Source of the DNA: JADJQU01 sp035490315
Lineage (GTDB): Bacteria; Planctomycetota; UBA1135; GCA-002686595
Length of the DNA stretch: 9,795 bases
Direction: 5' to 3'
Assembly (NCBI GenBank): GCA_035490315.1
Contig: DATHET010000117.1
Location: forward strand, 1 to 9,795
Part shown: positions 1 to 6,729 of the stretch, piece by piece
How the letters are laid out: each line of letters begins with the position of its first letter
Numbering within the stretch: position 1 is the first letter of the stretch
Made by a program: the position numbers and the translations under genes
Notes under the pieces: generated by a model
Told to the model about the DNA's origin: nothing
The model's input: the letters and a program-made list of their open reading frames with translations, nothing else
The model's database searches: none

Positions 1-2
1 CT

Positions 3-881
3 CGATCGCCTGCCTTGAGGCTGCCGATCGAGGCCTACTCCCACAGCTTCGGCAACTGCGTGATCGGCGGTTACATCTACCGCGGCTGCGCGATGCCGGG
101 CTTGCAAGGCACCTACTTCTACGCGGACCACGGCTCGTCGCGGATCTGGTCGTTCACCTATGACCGCAACACCCAGACGAAGGGGCCGACGATCGAAGTC
201 ACGACGCAGCTCGCTCCCGGCGGCGGACAATCGATCAACTCGATCACCTCGTTCGGCGAGGACGGCTTCGGTGAAATCCTGATCGTCGACGGCGGCGGCG
301 AGCTGTACCGGATCATCGACACCGGGCAGACCGACTGCAATTCCAACGGCATCTCGGACACCTGCGATCTCTCCTCGGGCAATTCGCTCGACTCGAACAG
401 CAATGGCATTCCCGACGAATGCGATGGCACGCCGCCGGTCGCCTACTGCTCGGGCAAGTTCGCTTCGAACGGCTGCGCGCCGAACATGGAGTTCACCGGC
501 TATTCCAGCGCGACCAAGGGCTTCGGTTTCATCGTGCGCGGCGCCGGTGCGATGAACAACAAGCCCGGCCTACTCCTCTACAGCGTCAATGGACAGAACG
601 CGACGCCGTTCCAAGGCGGCGTTCTCTGCGTGAACTCGCCGATCAAGCGCACGCCTGGAACGAATTCGGGCGGCAATCCGCTGCCCGCCGACGATTGCTC
701 GGGCGTGTTCTCGATCGACTTCAATGCCTTCGCGGTCGGCTTCCTCGGCGGTCAGCCGTTGGCCGCGCTGCAGCTTCCGGGAACCGTGGTCGACACCCAA
801 TGGTGGGGCCGCGATCCGGGCTACGCGCCGCCGGCGAACTCGCAGCTCACGAACGGGCTGGAATTCCAGGTCCACCCGTAG
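3..881 (+). CDS. PQQ-dependent sugar dehydrogenase (GSDH-type), 3' part, cut by window edge
   Basis: The frame is open from base 3 with no stop before it, so the gene starts outside the window; the TTG at 15 is not a real start because the residues around it align inside the two full paralogues downstream. Seen: the last part of the GSDH propeller (LPIEAYSHSF, VIGGYIYRGC, TYFYADHGSSRIWSF, APGGGQSINSITSFGEDGFGE), then a calcium-loop linker with CNSNGISDTCD and DSNSNGIPDEC, then the C-terminal module of about 145 residues (YCSGK, NNKPGLLLY, PFQGG, DDCSGVFSIDFNAFAVG, QWWGRDPG). By family, the propeller oxidises aldoses or similar sugars with PQQ outside the cytoplasm; the catalytic histidine and arginine lie upstream and cannot be checked. 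Odd point: the protein ends VHP, whereas the other five in the window end CP, so a cysteine has been lost. A strong hairpin follows 20 bases after the stop. The family call is secure; the substrate is unknown. Confidence 0.88.
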   Translation, partial: RSPALRLPIEAYSHSFGNCVIGGYIYRGCAMPGLQGTYFYADHGSSRIWSFTYDRNTQTKGPTIEVTTQLAPGGGQSINSITSFGEDGFGEILIVDGGGELYRIIDTGQTDCNSNGISDTCDLSSGNSLDSNSNGIPDECDGTPPVAYCSGKFASNGCAPNMEFTGYSSATKGFGFIVRGAGAMNNKPGLLLYSVNGQNATPFQGGVLCVNSPIKRTPGTNSGGNPLPADDCSGVFSIDFNAFAVGFLGGQPLAALQLPGTVVDTQWWGRDPGYAPPANSQLTNGLEFQVHP

Positions 882-901
882 TTCAGAGCGAAACATGAGT
901 C

Positions 902-936
902 GCGCGGGGCGCTCCTCGACGGGGGGCGCCCCGCGC
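902..936 (+). terminator. Hairpin terminator after the partial dehydrogenase gene
   Basis: Perfect 11-bp stem GCGCGGGGCGC (902-912) / GCGCCCCGCGC (926-936) with a 13-base loop, 20 bases after the stop codon. The T-run behind it is poor (CTCATTTCT), so termination may be partial or need Rho. A hairpin with the same GCGGGGCGC core closes the last gene at the window end. Confidence 0.65.
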
Positions 937-1088
937 CTCATTTCTGGATCCAGGTAATGACAGCATCGTCGCGTCCAACTCGTTGGCGCTGAGTTACGGT
1001 CCGGAACTGCAGGTCGTGCGTGCCAGGTGCTCGGGCTCGGCAGGCCCACATCCGGCGGATCTGCTCGAGAGTCTCCCACGCGGACGAC

Positions 1089-1108
1089 CACGCTGCGAAT
1101 GCAGCGTG
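1089..1108 (+). promoter_or_regulatory. Leader hairpin before the second dehydrogenase gene
   Basis: Perfect 8-bp stem CACGCTGC / GCAGCGTG with a GAAT loop, ending 30 bases before the chosen ATG at 1139. The next gene carries an unrelated hairpin at almost the same distance. It may shape the mRNA leader. It could equally be chance in GC-rich DNA. No convincing sigma-70 promoter was seen in 937-1088; a CTGGATCCAG palindrome at 944-953 has no assigned role. Confidence 0.3.
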
Positions 1109-1138
1109 AGGCGTCCGCGCCCTATGGAATCCGGCAGC

Positions 1139-2884
1139 ATGATTTCGACACCGAAGTTCTCGATCAGGATCCTGGCAGTCATCGTTGTCGGGCTGGCCAT
1201 GTGCATGCCGGCCTTCGCGCAACTCAAGACCGTGCGCCTGGCTTCTGGCTTGTCGACTCCCGTCGGAGTCTGCGCGCCGCCGGGCGACACGAGTCGTCTG
1301 TTCATCGTCGAGCAGACGGGCAAGATCCGCATCCTGCGCCAGGGCGTCCTGTTGAGCACCCCCTTCCTCAACCTCACGTCGAAAGTCAACTCCGGATTCG
1401 AGCTGGGTCTGCTCGGACTCGCCTTCCATCCGAACTACGCGGTCAACGGATACTTTTTCGTCTCCTACACGCGGCTCAGCGACGGCGCATCGATGCTCGA
1501 GCGCTACAAGGTCAGCGGAACCAATCCCGACGTCGCGGTCCTCTCGAGCGCCAAGGTGATCGCGGGACCGGTCGCTCAGGTGTCCGGTCAGCACAAGGCC
1601 GGCTGCATCCAGTTCGGCGCGGATGGGATGCTCTATTACGCGCTCGGCGATGGCGGCGGCCCGGGCGATTCGGGTCCGGGACATCCTGCCGAGGGCAACG
1701 GCCAGAGCGGCGCCACGCTGCTCGGAAAGATCTCGCGCTTCAACGTCGACATCTCCGCGCCCTACATCCCCGCGAGCAATCCCTTCACCAGCGTCGCCGG
1801 CATCCGCGATGAGATCTGGGCGATGGGATATCGCAATCCGTGGAGATTCTCGTTCGATCGATTGACCGGCGACATGTTCGTCGGAGACGTCGGCAACGGC
1901 ACGCGCGAGGAAGTCGACTTCGAGCCGGCGGGCGCGGGCGGCCACAACTACGGCTGGAAATGCATGGAAGGAACGAATTGCACTGGTCTGCCGACCTGCG
2001 GATGCAATGACCCGGGCTGGACTCTGCCGATCGAAGAGTTCGACCACTCCTTCGCCTGCGCGGTCATCGGCGGCTTCATCTACCGCGGCTGCGCGATCGG
2101 CTCGCTGCAGGGGACGTACTTCTATGCCGATCACTGCAGCGGCCGGATCTACTCGTTCACCTACGACGGATCGACGGGAGCCAAGGGGCCGCTGATCGAG
2201 CGCACCAGCGAGCTCGCGCCGGGTGGCGGCATGTCGATCGACCAGATCACCTCCTTCGGCGAAGACTCGAAGGGCGAACTCTTGATCTGCGACCTCGACG
2301 GCGAGCTGTACAAGGTGGTCCCGCTCAACCAGCAGGACTGCAATGCGAACAGCGTGGCCGACGGTTGCGACATCGCCGCGGGCACTTCCCTCGACGTCAA
2401 CTCGAATGGCCTTCCCGACGAATGCGAGGGCGCGGCGCCCTTGACGTATTGCACGAGCAAGCTGACCTCGAACGGCTGCACGCCCGCGATGAGCTTCAGC
2501 GGCTACTCCAGCGCGACGCGCGGATCCGGGTTCATGGTGAAAGCCTCACCTGCCCGTAATAATAAGCCCGGTTTGTTGCTGTACGGAGTCAGCGGACAGA
2601 GCACGACCGTCTTCCAGGGTGGAACGCTCTGCGTCCGCTCACCGGTCAAGCGCACCATCGGCGTGGGCTCTGGCGGAACCCCGGCGCCCGCCAACGATTG
2701 CTCGGGCGTCTTCTCGATCGACTTCAATGCGTTCGCGGTCGGCGCGCTCGGGGGCAACCCTCTCGCGGCCTTGAGAACCCCGGGAACCACGGTGAACAGT
2801 CAGTGGTGGGGCCGCGATCCGGGCTTCCCGGTACCCAACAACTCGCAGCTGGCCAACGGCCTGCAGTTCCAAGTCTGCCCATGA
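1139..2884 (+). CDS. Exported PQQ-dependent sugar dehydrogenase (GSDH family) with calcium-loop linker and shared C-terminal module
   Basis: 581 residues. Signal peptide 1-27 (basic N-terminus, hydrophobic ILAVIVVGLAM, PAFA|Q cut). GSDH propeller at about 30-395: RLASGL near 33, LGLLGLAFHPNY 89-100, QHKAGCIQFGADG 151-163, GDGGG 170-174, GYRNPWRFSFD 230-240, HNYGW 269-273, VIGGFIYRGC 309-318. By comparison with soluble glucose dehydrogenase (DHQSG, GHRNP), His152 is the likely catalytic base and Arg232 the PQQ-contacting residue; both are present. The linker at 400-430 carries two calcium-loop-like units; the C-terminal module is 436-581. Expected role: PQQ-dependent oxidation of a sugar or related aldehyde/alcohol in the periplasm or outside; substrate unknown. 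There is no CxxCH haem site, so electrons must go to a separate acceptor. ATG 1139 is preferred over the in-frame ATG 1124 and further upstream extension because it opens directly on the signal peptide and gives exactly the paralogue's length. The Shine-Dalgarno is weak. No strong terminator follows. Confidence 0.9.
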   Translation: MISTPKFSIRILAVIVVGLAMCMPAFAQLKTVRLASGLSTPVGVCAPPGDTSRLFIVEQTGKIRILRQGVLLSTPFLNLTSKVNSGFELGLLGLAFHPNYAVNGYFFVSYTRLSDGASMLERYKVSGTNPDVAVLSSAKVIAGPVAQVSGQHKAGCIQFGADGMLYYALGDGGGPGDSGPGHPAEGNGQSGATLLGKISRFNVDISAPYIPASNPFTSVAGIRDEIWAMGYRNPWRFSFDRLTGDMFVGDVGNGTREEVDFEPAGAGGHNYGWKCMEGTNCTGLPTCGCNDPGWTLPIEEFDHSFACAVIGGFIYRGCAIGSLQGTYFYADHCSGRIYSFTYDGSTGAKGPLIERTSELAPGGGMSIDQITSFGEDSKGELLICDLDGELYKVVPLNQQDCNANSVADGCDIAAGTSLDVNSNGLPDECEGAAPLTYCTSKLTSNGCTPAMSFSGYSSATRGSGFMVKASPARNNKPGLLLYGVSGQSTTVFQGGTLCVRSPVKRTIGVGSGGTPAPANDCSGVFSIDFNAFAVGALGGNPLAALRTPGTTVNSQWWGRDPGFPVPNNSQLANGLQFQVCP

Positions 2885-3060
2885 GCATCTGTCCCTGAAT
2901 TGCTCTGGGGGCAATGTCAGGACGTTCATCTCGTCCGAATTTGGAGAACTCACAGATCGAGCGATGACGATAAGCTGGCCCGGCCTGACGAGTTAAGTTC
3001 GGGCAGGGCTGCGATCGTCAGGAATCGCTGCTACGGTTCTGCTGAGCATCGGTCATCTGT
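2885..3060 (+). other. Intergenic gap with two weak hairpins, no strong terminator
   Basis: No gene is seen. Two short hairpins stand just after the stop: ATTGC/GCAAT (2899-2915) and GGACG/CGTCC (2920-2936), the latter followed by GAATTT. Both have only 5-bp stems, so termination here is doubtful and the two full dehydrogenase genes may be read on one transcript. The reading frame of the next gene stays open back to 2900, but that stretch has no family similarity and lies ahead of a clear signal peptide. Confidence 0.4.
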
Positions 3061-3084
3061 TCGACGGGAATCGTCTCCCGTCGA
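3061..3084 (+). promoter_or_regulatory. Leader hairpin before the third dehydrogenase gene
   Basis: Perfect 9-bp stem TCGACGGGA / TCCCGTCGA with a 6-base loop ATCGTC, extendable by a T-G and a G-C pair. It ends 31 bases before the ATG at 3116, matching the position of the unrelated hairpin before the preceding paralogue. Role unknown; an mRNA-stabilising or translation-modulating leader structure is possible. Confidence 0.35.
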
Positions 3085-3115
3085 GCTCGAGTTCCCCCAT
3101 CGAAAGAGACGCACC

Positions 3116-4861
3116 ATGCATTCGACGCTGAAGACTTCGCTCCGTCTCCTCGGAGCGATCCTTCTCGGACTGAGTCTCACCCTTCCGGCTCGCGCGCAGA
3201 TCAGGGCCGTGCGCCTTGCCTCCGGCTTGAACCTGCCGGTCTACGCCTGCTCGCCTCAAGGCGATTTCGCTCGCATCTTCATCGTCGAGCGCACCGGCAA
3301 GATCCGCGTCCTCGACCACGGCAACCTGCTCGCTACGCCCTTCCTCGATCTGAATGCGAAGGTCGGCGTCGGCATGGAGCTCGGCCTCCTGGGTCTCGCC
3401 TTCCATCCCAATTACGCCGCGAACGGAACCTTCTTCGTCTCCTACACGCGGCTCAGCGATGGTGCGTCCGTGCTGGAGCGCTACAAGGTCAGCGCCAATG
3501 ACCCGAATGTCGCCGATCCGCTGAGCGCGACTTTGATCGCGGGTCCGATCGCGCAGCTCACCGGCCAGCACAAGGCAGGCTGCCTGCAGTTCGGCGCGGA
3601 TCACAAGCTCTACTACGCACTCGGCGACGGCGGCGGCGCGGGCGATTCCGGCCCCGGCCACCCCGCGGTCGGCAATGCACAGAGCGGCGCCACGCTGCTC
3701 GGCAAGATCTCGCGCTTCGACGTCGATCTCCCGCCGCCCTACATCCCCGCGCACAACCCCTTCGTGCTCGACGCGGGTGTGCGCGACGAGGTCTGGGCCA
3801 TGGGCTACCGCAATCCGTGGCGCTTCTCCTTCGATCGCCTGACCGGCGACATGTACGTCGGCGACGTCGGCAACGGCGCGGTCGAGGAGATCGATTTCGA
3901 GCCCGCGGGAATGGGCGGGCGCAACTACGGCTGGAAATGCATGGAGGGCTCGAATTGCACCGGGCTTCCGACCTGCGGCTGCAACGCACCCGCGTGGAAG
4001 CTGCCGATCGAGGAGTTCGGCCACTCCTTCGCCTGCGCCGTGATCGGAGGCTACGTGTACCGCGGCTGCGCGATCGGCGCGATGCAGGGCACGTACTTCT
4101 ACGGCGATTACTGCACCGCGAGGGTCTGGTCGTTCAGCTACGACGGCGCGACCCAGACCAAGGGGCCGGTGATCGAGCGCACTTCGCAGCTGGCTCCCGG
4201 CGGCGGCATGTCGATCAACCAGATCTCCTCTTTCGGCGAGGACGCCTACGGCGAGCTCCTGATCTGCGACCTCGACGGCGAGCTGTACAAGATGGTCGCC
4301 ACCAACCAGGTCGACTGCAACGCGAACGGCGTCGAGGACTCCTGCGACTTGAGCTTTGGCACCTCGCTCGACGTCAACGCGAACCAGATCCCCGACGAGT
4401 GCGACGGCGACGCGCCCCTCGTCTACTGCACGGCGAAATTGAATTCGCTGTCCTGCCTGCCTTCGATGTCCTTCACCGGCTATCCGAGCGCCACGCGCGG
4501 CTTCGGGTTCCAGGTGCGGGCCTCGAACGTGCTCAACAACAAAATCGGAATCCTGCTCTACGGCTTCAACGGCCGAGCCTTGATTCCGTTCCAGGGCGGG
4601 AAGCTCTGCCTGCGTCCGCCGGTCAAGCGCGCCGCGAGCTCCAATTCCGGCGGAAGCCCGGCGCCGGCCAACGATTGCAGCGGCGTCTTCTCGATCGACC
4701 TCAACAGTTTCGCCGTCGGCGCGCTCGGCGGCCGTCCGTCGCCGGTCTTGCGCTTGCCGGGAGTCATGGTCGTCGCCCAATGGTGGGGCCGCGATTCCGG
4801 AATCCCTCCGCCCCTGGGATCGCAGCTCTCCAACGGGCTGTCTTTCCAGATCTGCCCCTGA
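3116..4861 (+). CDS. Exported PQQ-dependent sugar dehydrogenase (GSDH family), second full paralogue
   Basis: 581 residues, co-linear with the preceding gene. Signal peptide 1-27 (LLGAILLGLSLTL, PARA|Q). Propeller at about 30-395 with LGLLGLAFHPNY 89-100, QHKAGCLQFGADH 151-163, GDGGGAGD, GYRNPWRFSFD 230-240, RNYGW, VIGGYVYRGC. The inferred catalytic His152 and PQQ-contacting Arg232 are both kept, so it is probably active. The linker (about 400-430) has CNANGVEDSCD and DVNANQIPDEC; the shared module runs from about 436 to the end (NNKIGILLY, PFQGGKLC, NDCSGVFSIDLNSFAVG, QWWGRDSG, FQICP). Role as for its neighbour: PQQ-linked oxidation of an unknown sugar-like substrate outside the cytoplasm. 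ATG 3116 is chosen because AAAGAG lies 7 bases before it and the signal peptide starts there; upstream in-frame codons look non-coding. The two paralogues differ throughout, so this is not a recent copy. A GC-rich hairpin abuts the stop codon. Confidence 0.91.
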   Translation: MHSTLKTSLRLLGAILLGLSLTLPARAQIRAVRLASGLNLPVYACSPQGDFARIFIVERTGKIRVLDHGNLLATPFLDLNAKVGVGMELGLLGLAFHPNYAANGTFFVSYTRLSDGASVLERYKVSANDPNVADPLSATLIAGPIAQLTGQHKAGCLQFGADHKLYYALGDGGGAGDSGPGHPAVGNAQSGATLLGKISRFDVDLPPPYIPAHNPFVLDAGVRDEVWAMGYRNPWRFSFDRLTGDMYVGDVGNGAVEEIDFEPAGMGGRNYGWKCMEGSNCTGLPTCGCNAPAWKLPIEEFGHSFACAVIGGYVYRGCAIGAMQGTYFYGDYCTARVWSFSYDGATQTKGPVIERTSQLAPGGGMSINQISSFGEDAYGELLICDLDGELYKMVATNQVDCNANGVEDSCDLSFGTSLDVNANQIPDECDGDAPLVYCTAKLNSLSCLPSMSFTGYPSATRGFGFQVRASNVLNNKIGILLYGFNGRALIPFQGGKLCLRPPVKRAASSNSGGSPAPANDCSGVFSIDLNSFAVGALGGRPSPVLRLPGVMVVAQWWGRDSGIPPPLGSQLSNGLSFQICP

Positions 4862-4887
4862 CCTGGCCGCGGGTCCCGCGGTCCAGG
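4862..4887 (+). terminator. Hairpin terminator directly behind the third dehydrogenase gene
   Basis: The hairpin begins on the base after the stop codon: CCTGG + CCGCGG, loop GTC, CCGCGG + CCAGG, 11 paired bases with one bulged T (4882). The following sequence, CCGAGTTGG, has no real T-run, so it may be a 3'-end-protecting hairpin or a Rho-dependent end. Confidence 0.5.
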
Positions 4888-5089
4888 CCGAGTTGGCTGG
4901 CTCGCGACTGGGGGCCGGCCGTTCGCGGCGGCCGAGAGCAGAGCGGGAGGTCGGCACGAAGTGCGCGCAGGGCCAGGGGGCGCGACGTCCGACGCCGCCG
5001 TTGAGCTGCGCCTCAGGCCCGCCGGCGAAGTGCAAGGGTTGCGTTGACTCGCGGTCGGGATTCCAGCCTGCCGATCGCAGCGGACAGCC
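4888..5089 (+). other. Non-coding spacer with a TTCG-loop hairpin
   Basis: Part of the 434-base gap 4862-5295. No gene is seen. A hairpin at 4913-4933 pairs GGCC with GGCC and GCCG with CGGC around a TTCG loop, with one bulged G; TTCG loops closed by a pair of this kind are known to be very stable. It has no T-run. The rest is featureless GC-rich sequence. The upstream extension of the next gene's frame begins at 5044 but lacks conservation. Confidence 0.35.
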
Positions 5090-5155
5090 AAGAATCGGCC
5101 CGCGGCTACCCCGAGATTTCGATCTTCGTGTCATCATGGACCTACCAGCGTAGTC
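5090..5155 (+). promoter_or_regulatory. Conserved 66-base upstream block, copy 1 (probable promoter region)
   Basis: This block aligns without gaps to 6938-7003 and 8526-8591; by eye 34 of 66 columns are identical in all three. Shared parts are AAGAATCG at the left end, TCAT at columns 45-48 and ACCA..C..AGTC at the right end. The -10-like position reads CATGGA here, poorer than the CATAAT of copy 3. It ends 140 bases before the ATG, so a long leader is implied. Confidence 0.5.
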
Positions 5156-5195
5156 CGTCCCTCGCGCCGCGTCGGTTCGTCCCACCCCCAGTCGT

Positions 5196-5214
5196 CATCC
5201 GCCTTCGTCGGATG
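5196..5214 (+). other. Small hairpin in the leader of the first short gene
   Basis: CATCCG / CGGATG, 6 bp with a 7-base loop, in the stretch between the conserved upstream block and the start codon. The matching leaders of the two later genes have different hairpins, so a conserved structure is not shown. Confidence 0.2.
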
Positions 5215-5280
5215 CCGCCGGAAGAGGCGACCCTCGCATGTGGCGCGCGTGGGAGGGGTAGCGCGCTGACCCACCCCAAC

Positions 5281-5295
5281 AAGGATTTACGTCTC
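5281..5295 (+). promoter_or_regulatory. Ribosome binding site AAGGA with conserved leader end
   Basis: AAGGA at 5281-5285 stands 10 bases before ATG 5296. The sequence around it (CCAC....ACAAGGATT...GTCTC) recurs before the other two genes of this family with identical spacing, which fixes the start codon in all three. Confidence 0.7.
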
Positions 5296-6318
5296 ATGCT
5301 GCTCCAGAAAGTTCTCGCCGCCTCATCCGTCGCGCTTCTCTCGGCTGTCGCCTCGGCTCAGATCGTCGCCACCGGCCCGTTCACCGGCCAACAGTCCGAC
5401 AGTTTCGAGACTCAAACGCCCGGCATCTTCACGACCTGCATCGTGGGCCGCGTCTTCAACAACACGGCCGACCTGTGCGACTTCAGCGGTGCCGCTCAAG
5501 GCATGCACATCACCTCGGGCTGGGGATTCTTCTGCAGCATCTCCCCCAACTCCGGCAGCTTCCTCTGCGCCTCCGCGGGCGGCCCGGCAGAATATGTATT
5601 CGACGTGCCCGCGACGAAGTTCGGCGGGATGTTCGGCACGAACTCCGGCACCGCGGACGCGACGGTCGAGTTCTTCGACATCTCCAACAACCTGATCTCG
5701 TCGACCCTGGCCTCGGTTCCCGCGACCTGCACCTGGGGTTGGCAGGGCTGGCAGGTGAACGGCGGTCCGGCGATCAAGCGCGTCAAGATCACCGGAATCA
5801 ACGGCTTCAACGGCGGCGGCTTCATCGACATGGACGACATGCAGGTCGACTACGGTCCCGTCTGCCCGGTCGCGGTCACCTACTGCACCGCGAAGATCAA
5901 CAGCCTCGGCTGCACGCCGTCCATCGGCTCGACGGGCACCGCGAGCGCATCGGCCGGCTCCGGTTTCGTGCTCAAGGGCATCAACGTTCGCAACGTCAAG
6001 CCCGGTCTGCTGCTCTACACGAACAACGGCCGCGCGACGACTCCCTTCCAGGGCGGTCTGCTCTGCATCGCAGGTCCGATCCGCCGCTCGGTGGCGCTCA
6101 ACTCGGGCGGAACACCCCTGCCGGCGAGCGACTGCAGCGGCGTCTACTCGATCGACATGAACTCCTTCGCGGTCGGCGCGCTCGGCGGAATCCCGGCGGC
6201 TTACCTGACCACGGTCGGAACGCTCGTCGACACGCAGTTCTGGGGACGCGACCCCGGCTTCCCGGCGCCGAACAACTCGACCTTGTCGGACGGTCTCGAA
6301 TACACCGTCTGCCCGTGA
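5296..6318 (+). CDS. Exported two-domain protein: probable beta-sandwich domain plus shared C-terminal module (paralogue A)
   Basis: 340 residues; I do not recognise a named family. Signal peptide 1-21 (VALLSAVASA|Q). The mature protein opens IVATGPFTGQQ. Domain 1 (about 22-188) has alternating strands and the pattern DATVEFFDISNNLISS (121-136), GWQVNGGPAIKRVKITGI (151-168), GGGFIDMDDMQVDYG (173-187). This resembles exported beta-sandwich domains seen in many bacterial surface proteins, where the final acidic stretch is often the last strand; that is pattern resemblance only. Domain 2 (about 194-340) is the same module that ends the dehydrogenases: TYCTAK, VKPGLLLY, PFQGGLLC, SDCSGVYSIDMNSFAVG, QFWGRDPG, final CP. 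Cysteines are frequent, fitting disulfides outside the cytoplasm; Cys91 is not present in the other two paralogues. There is no transmembrane tail, so it is not a PEP-CTERM or LPXTG protein. The start is set by the conserved AAGGATT leader. It has its own promoter-like block and terminator, so it is probably a single-gene unit. Confidence 0.85.
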   Translation: MLLQKVLAASSVALLSAVASAQIVATGPFTGQQSDSFETQTPGIFTTCIVGRVFNNTADLCDFSGAAQGMHITSGWGFFCSISPNSGSFLCASAGGPAEYVFDVPATKFGGMFGTNSGTADATVEFFDISNNLISSTLASVPATCTWGWQGWQVNGGPAIKRVKITGINGFNGGGFIDMDDMQVDYGPVCPVAVTYCTAKINSLGCTPSIGSTGTASASAGSGFVLKGINVRNVKPGLLLYTNNGRATTPFQGGLLCIAGPIRRSVALNSGGTPLPASDCSGVYSIDMNSFAVGALGGIPAAYLTTVGTLVDTQFWGRDPGFPAPNNSTLSDGLEYTVCP

Positions 6319-6331
6319 TGGGAGTGGACCG

Positions 6332-6348
6332 GGTCAAGTGACTTGACC
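6332..6348 (+). other. First hairpin of the 3' end of paralogue A
   Basis: GGTCAAG / CTTGACC, 7 bp around TGA (almost a perfect palindrome), 14 bases after the stop codon. The next paralogue has a GTCAAC/GTTGAC hairpin in the same place. It could be an RNA 3'-end structure or, as DNA, an operator-like site. Confidence 0.45.
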
Positions 6349-6355
6349 GGATCTG

Positions 6356-6381
6356 CGGGAGGCGGCGCAAGCCGCCTCCCG
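6356..6381 (+). terminator. Terminator of paralogue A
   Basis: Perfect 11-bp stem CGGGAGGCGGC / GCCGCCTCCCG with a GCAA (GNRA) loop, followed by TCGTTTGTGG. The same TCGTTTGTG follows the terminator of the next paralogue. Confidence 0.8.
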
Positions 6382-6448
6382 TCGTTTGTGGAACCAGGCT
6401 CCGACTCGGCGACGCGCGCGCCGTCACCGCGAGTCCTGATGGATGCGA

Positions 6449-6478
6449 GGCTCGGCCCCAGTCGCCGACTGGCGAGCC
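6449..6478 (+). other. Twelve-pair hairpin in the long gap
   Basis: GGCTCG + CCAGTC pair with GACTGG + CGAGCC around a GCC loop; an extra GCC bulges on the left arm. It lies about 70 bases after the terminator of paralogue A and is not followed by a T-run. It might be part of a small RNA or a back-up end structure. Confidence 0.35.
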
Positions 6479-6661
6479 CCGCTGCCCCTACAGGCGCGCG
6501 CACCGCTCTGCTTCGACCAGGTCGCGGTCTGGACCCGAGTGCGACGCGGGGCAAGCCATGGGCCATCGCTGCACACCGGCGACGCGCCTCGCGGACACTT
6601 CACACTTCGTCGATCGCGGATCGGTCGTCGAAACACTGTCGACTCGCGCGACGCAGACGAT

Positions 6662-6729
6662 GAATAGTTGTTCGGACCTGCGAATAATCGACGGCGAATA
6701 GAAGTTCGAGTCTGCGAATAATCGAAGGG
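6662..6729 (+). repeat. Two tandem 34-base repeats
   Basis: Units 6662-6695 and 6696-6729 match at 27 of 34 positions by eye. Each starts GAATAG and contains CTGCGAATAATCGA (14 of 14 identical). The patch is clearly richer in A and T than its surroundings. With only two units this is not a CRISPR array. Confidence 0.75.

Noticed and set aside
944..953. CTGGATCCAG palindrome as an operator
   Set aside because: Single short occurrence with no partner or repetition elsewhere in the window.
983..1138. Upstream in-frame extension of the second dehydrogenase gene, including ATG 1124
   Set aside because: The extension would put about 50 uncharacteristic residues before a perfect signal peptide. 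ATG 1139 gives the same 581-residue length as the paralogue. ATG 1124 would only add five residues and cannot be fully excluded.
3021..3060. AGGAATCG before the third dehydrogenase gene as a fourth copy of the conserved block
   Set aside because: Only the left element and a TCATC fit, and the spacing between them is 8 bases shorter; the right end is missing.
3938..3985. Cysteine-rich stretch of the dehydrogenases as a haem-binding site
   Set aside because: The pattern is CTGLPTCGCN with no CxxCH. It fits disulfide-forming cysteines often seen in this GSDH subfamily.
3053..5185. Very long minus-strand open frame opposite the third dehydrogenase gene (about 710 codons); similar ones at 938-2134, 7171-8175 and 8755-9762
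   Set aside because: They are exact mirrors of clear coding genes in GC-rich DNA. Their translations are Arg/Ala/Asp-rich without motifs and the paired copies resemble each other only because the sense genes do.
5044..5295. Upstream in-frame extension of paralogue A (and 8521-8724 for paralogue C)
   Set aside because: Both cover the conserved promoter-like block and leader, and paralogue B has no such frame. The signal peptide starts at the later ATG behind AAGGATT.
6343..6663. Plus-strand open frame of 106 codons in the long gap
   Set aside because: It begins inside the terminator of paralogue A, has no ribosome binding site and its Arg/Ser/Ala-rich translation has no motif.
6662..6729. 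Possible CRISPR array
   Set aside because: Two directly abutting, imperfect units with no spacers between them and no cas genes.
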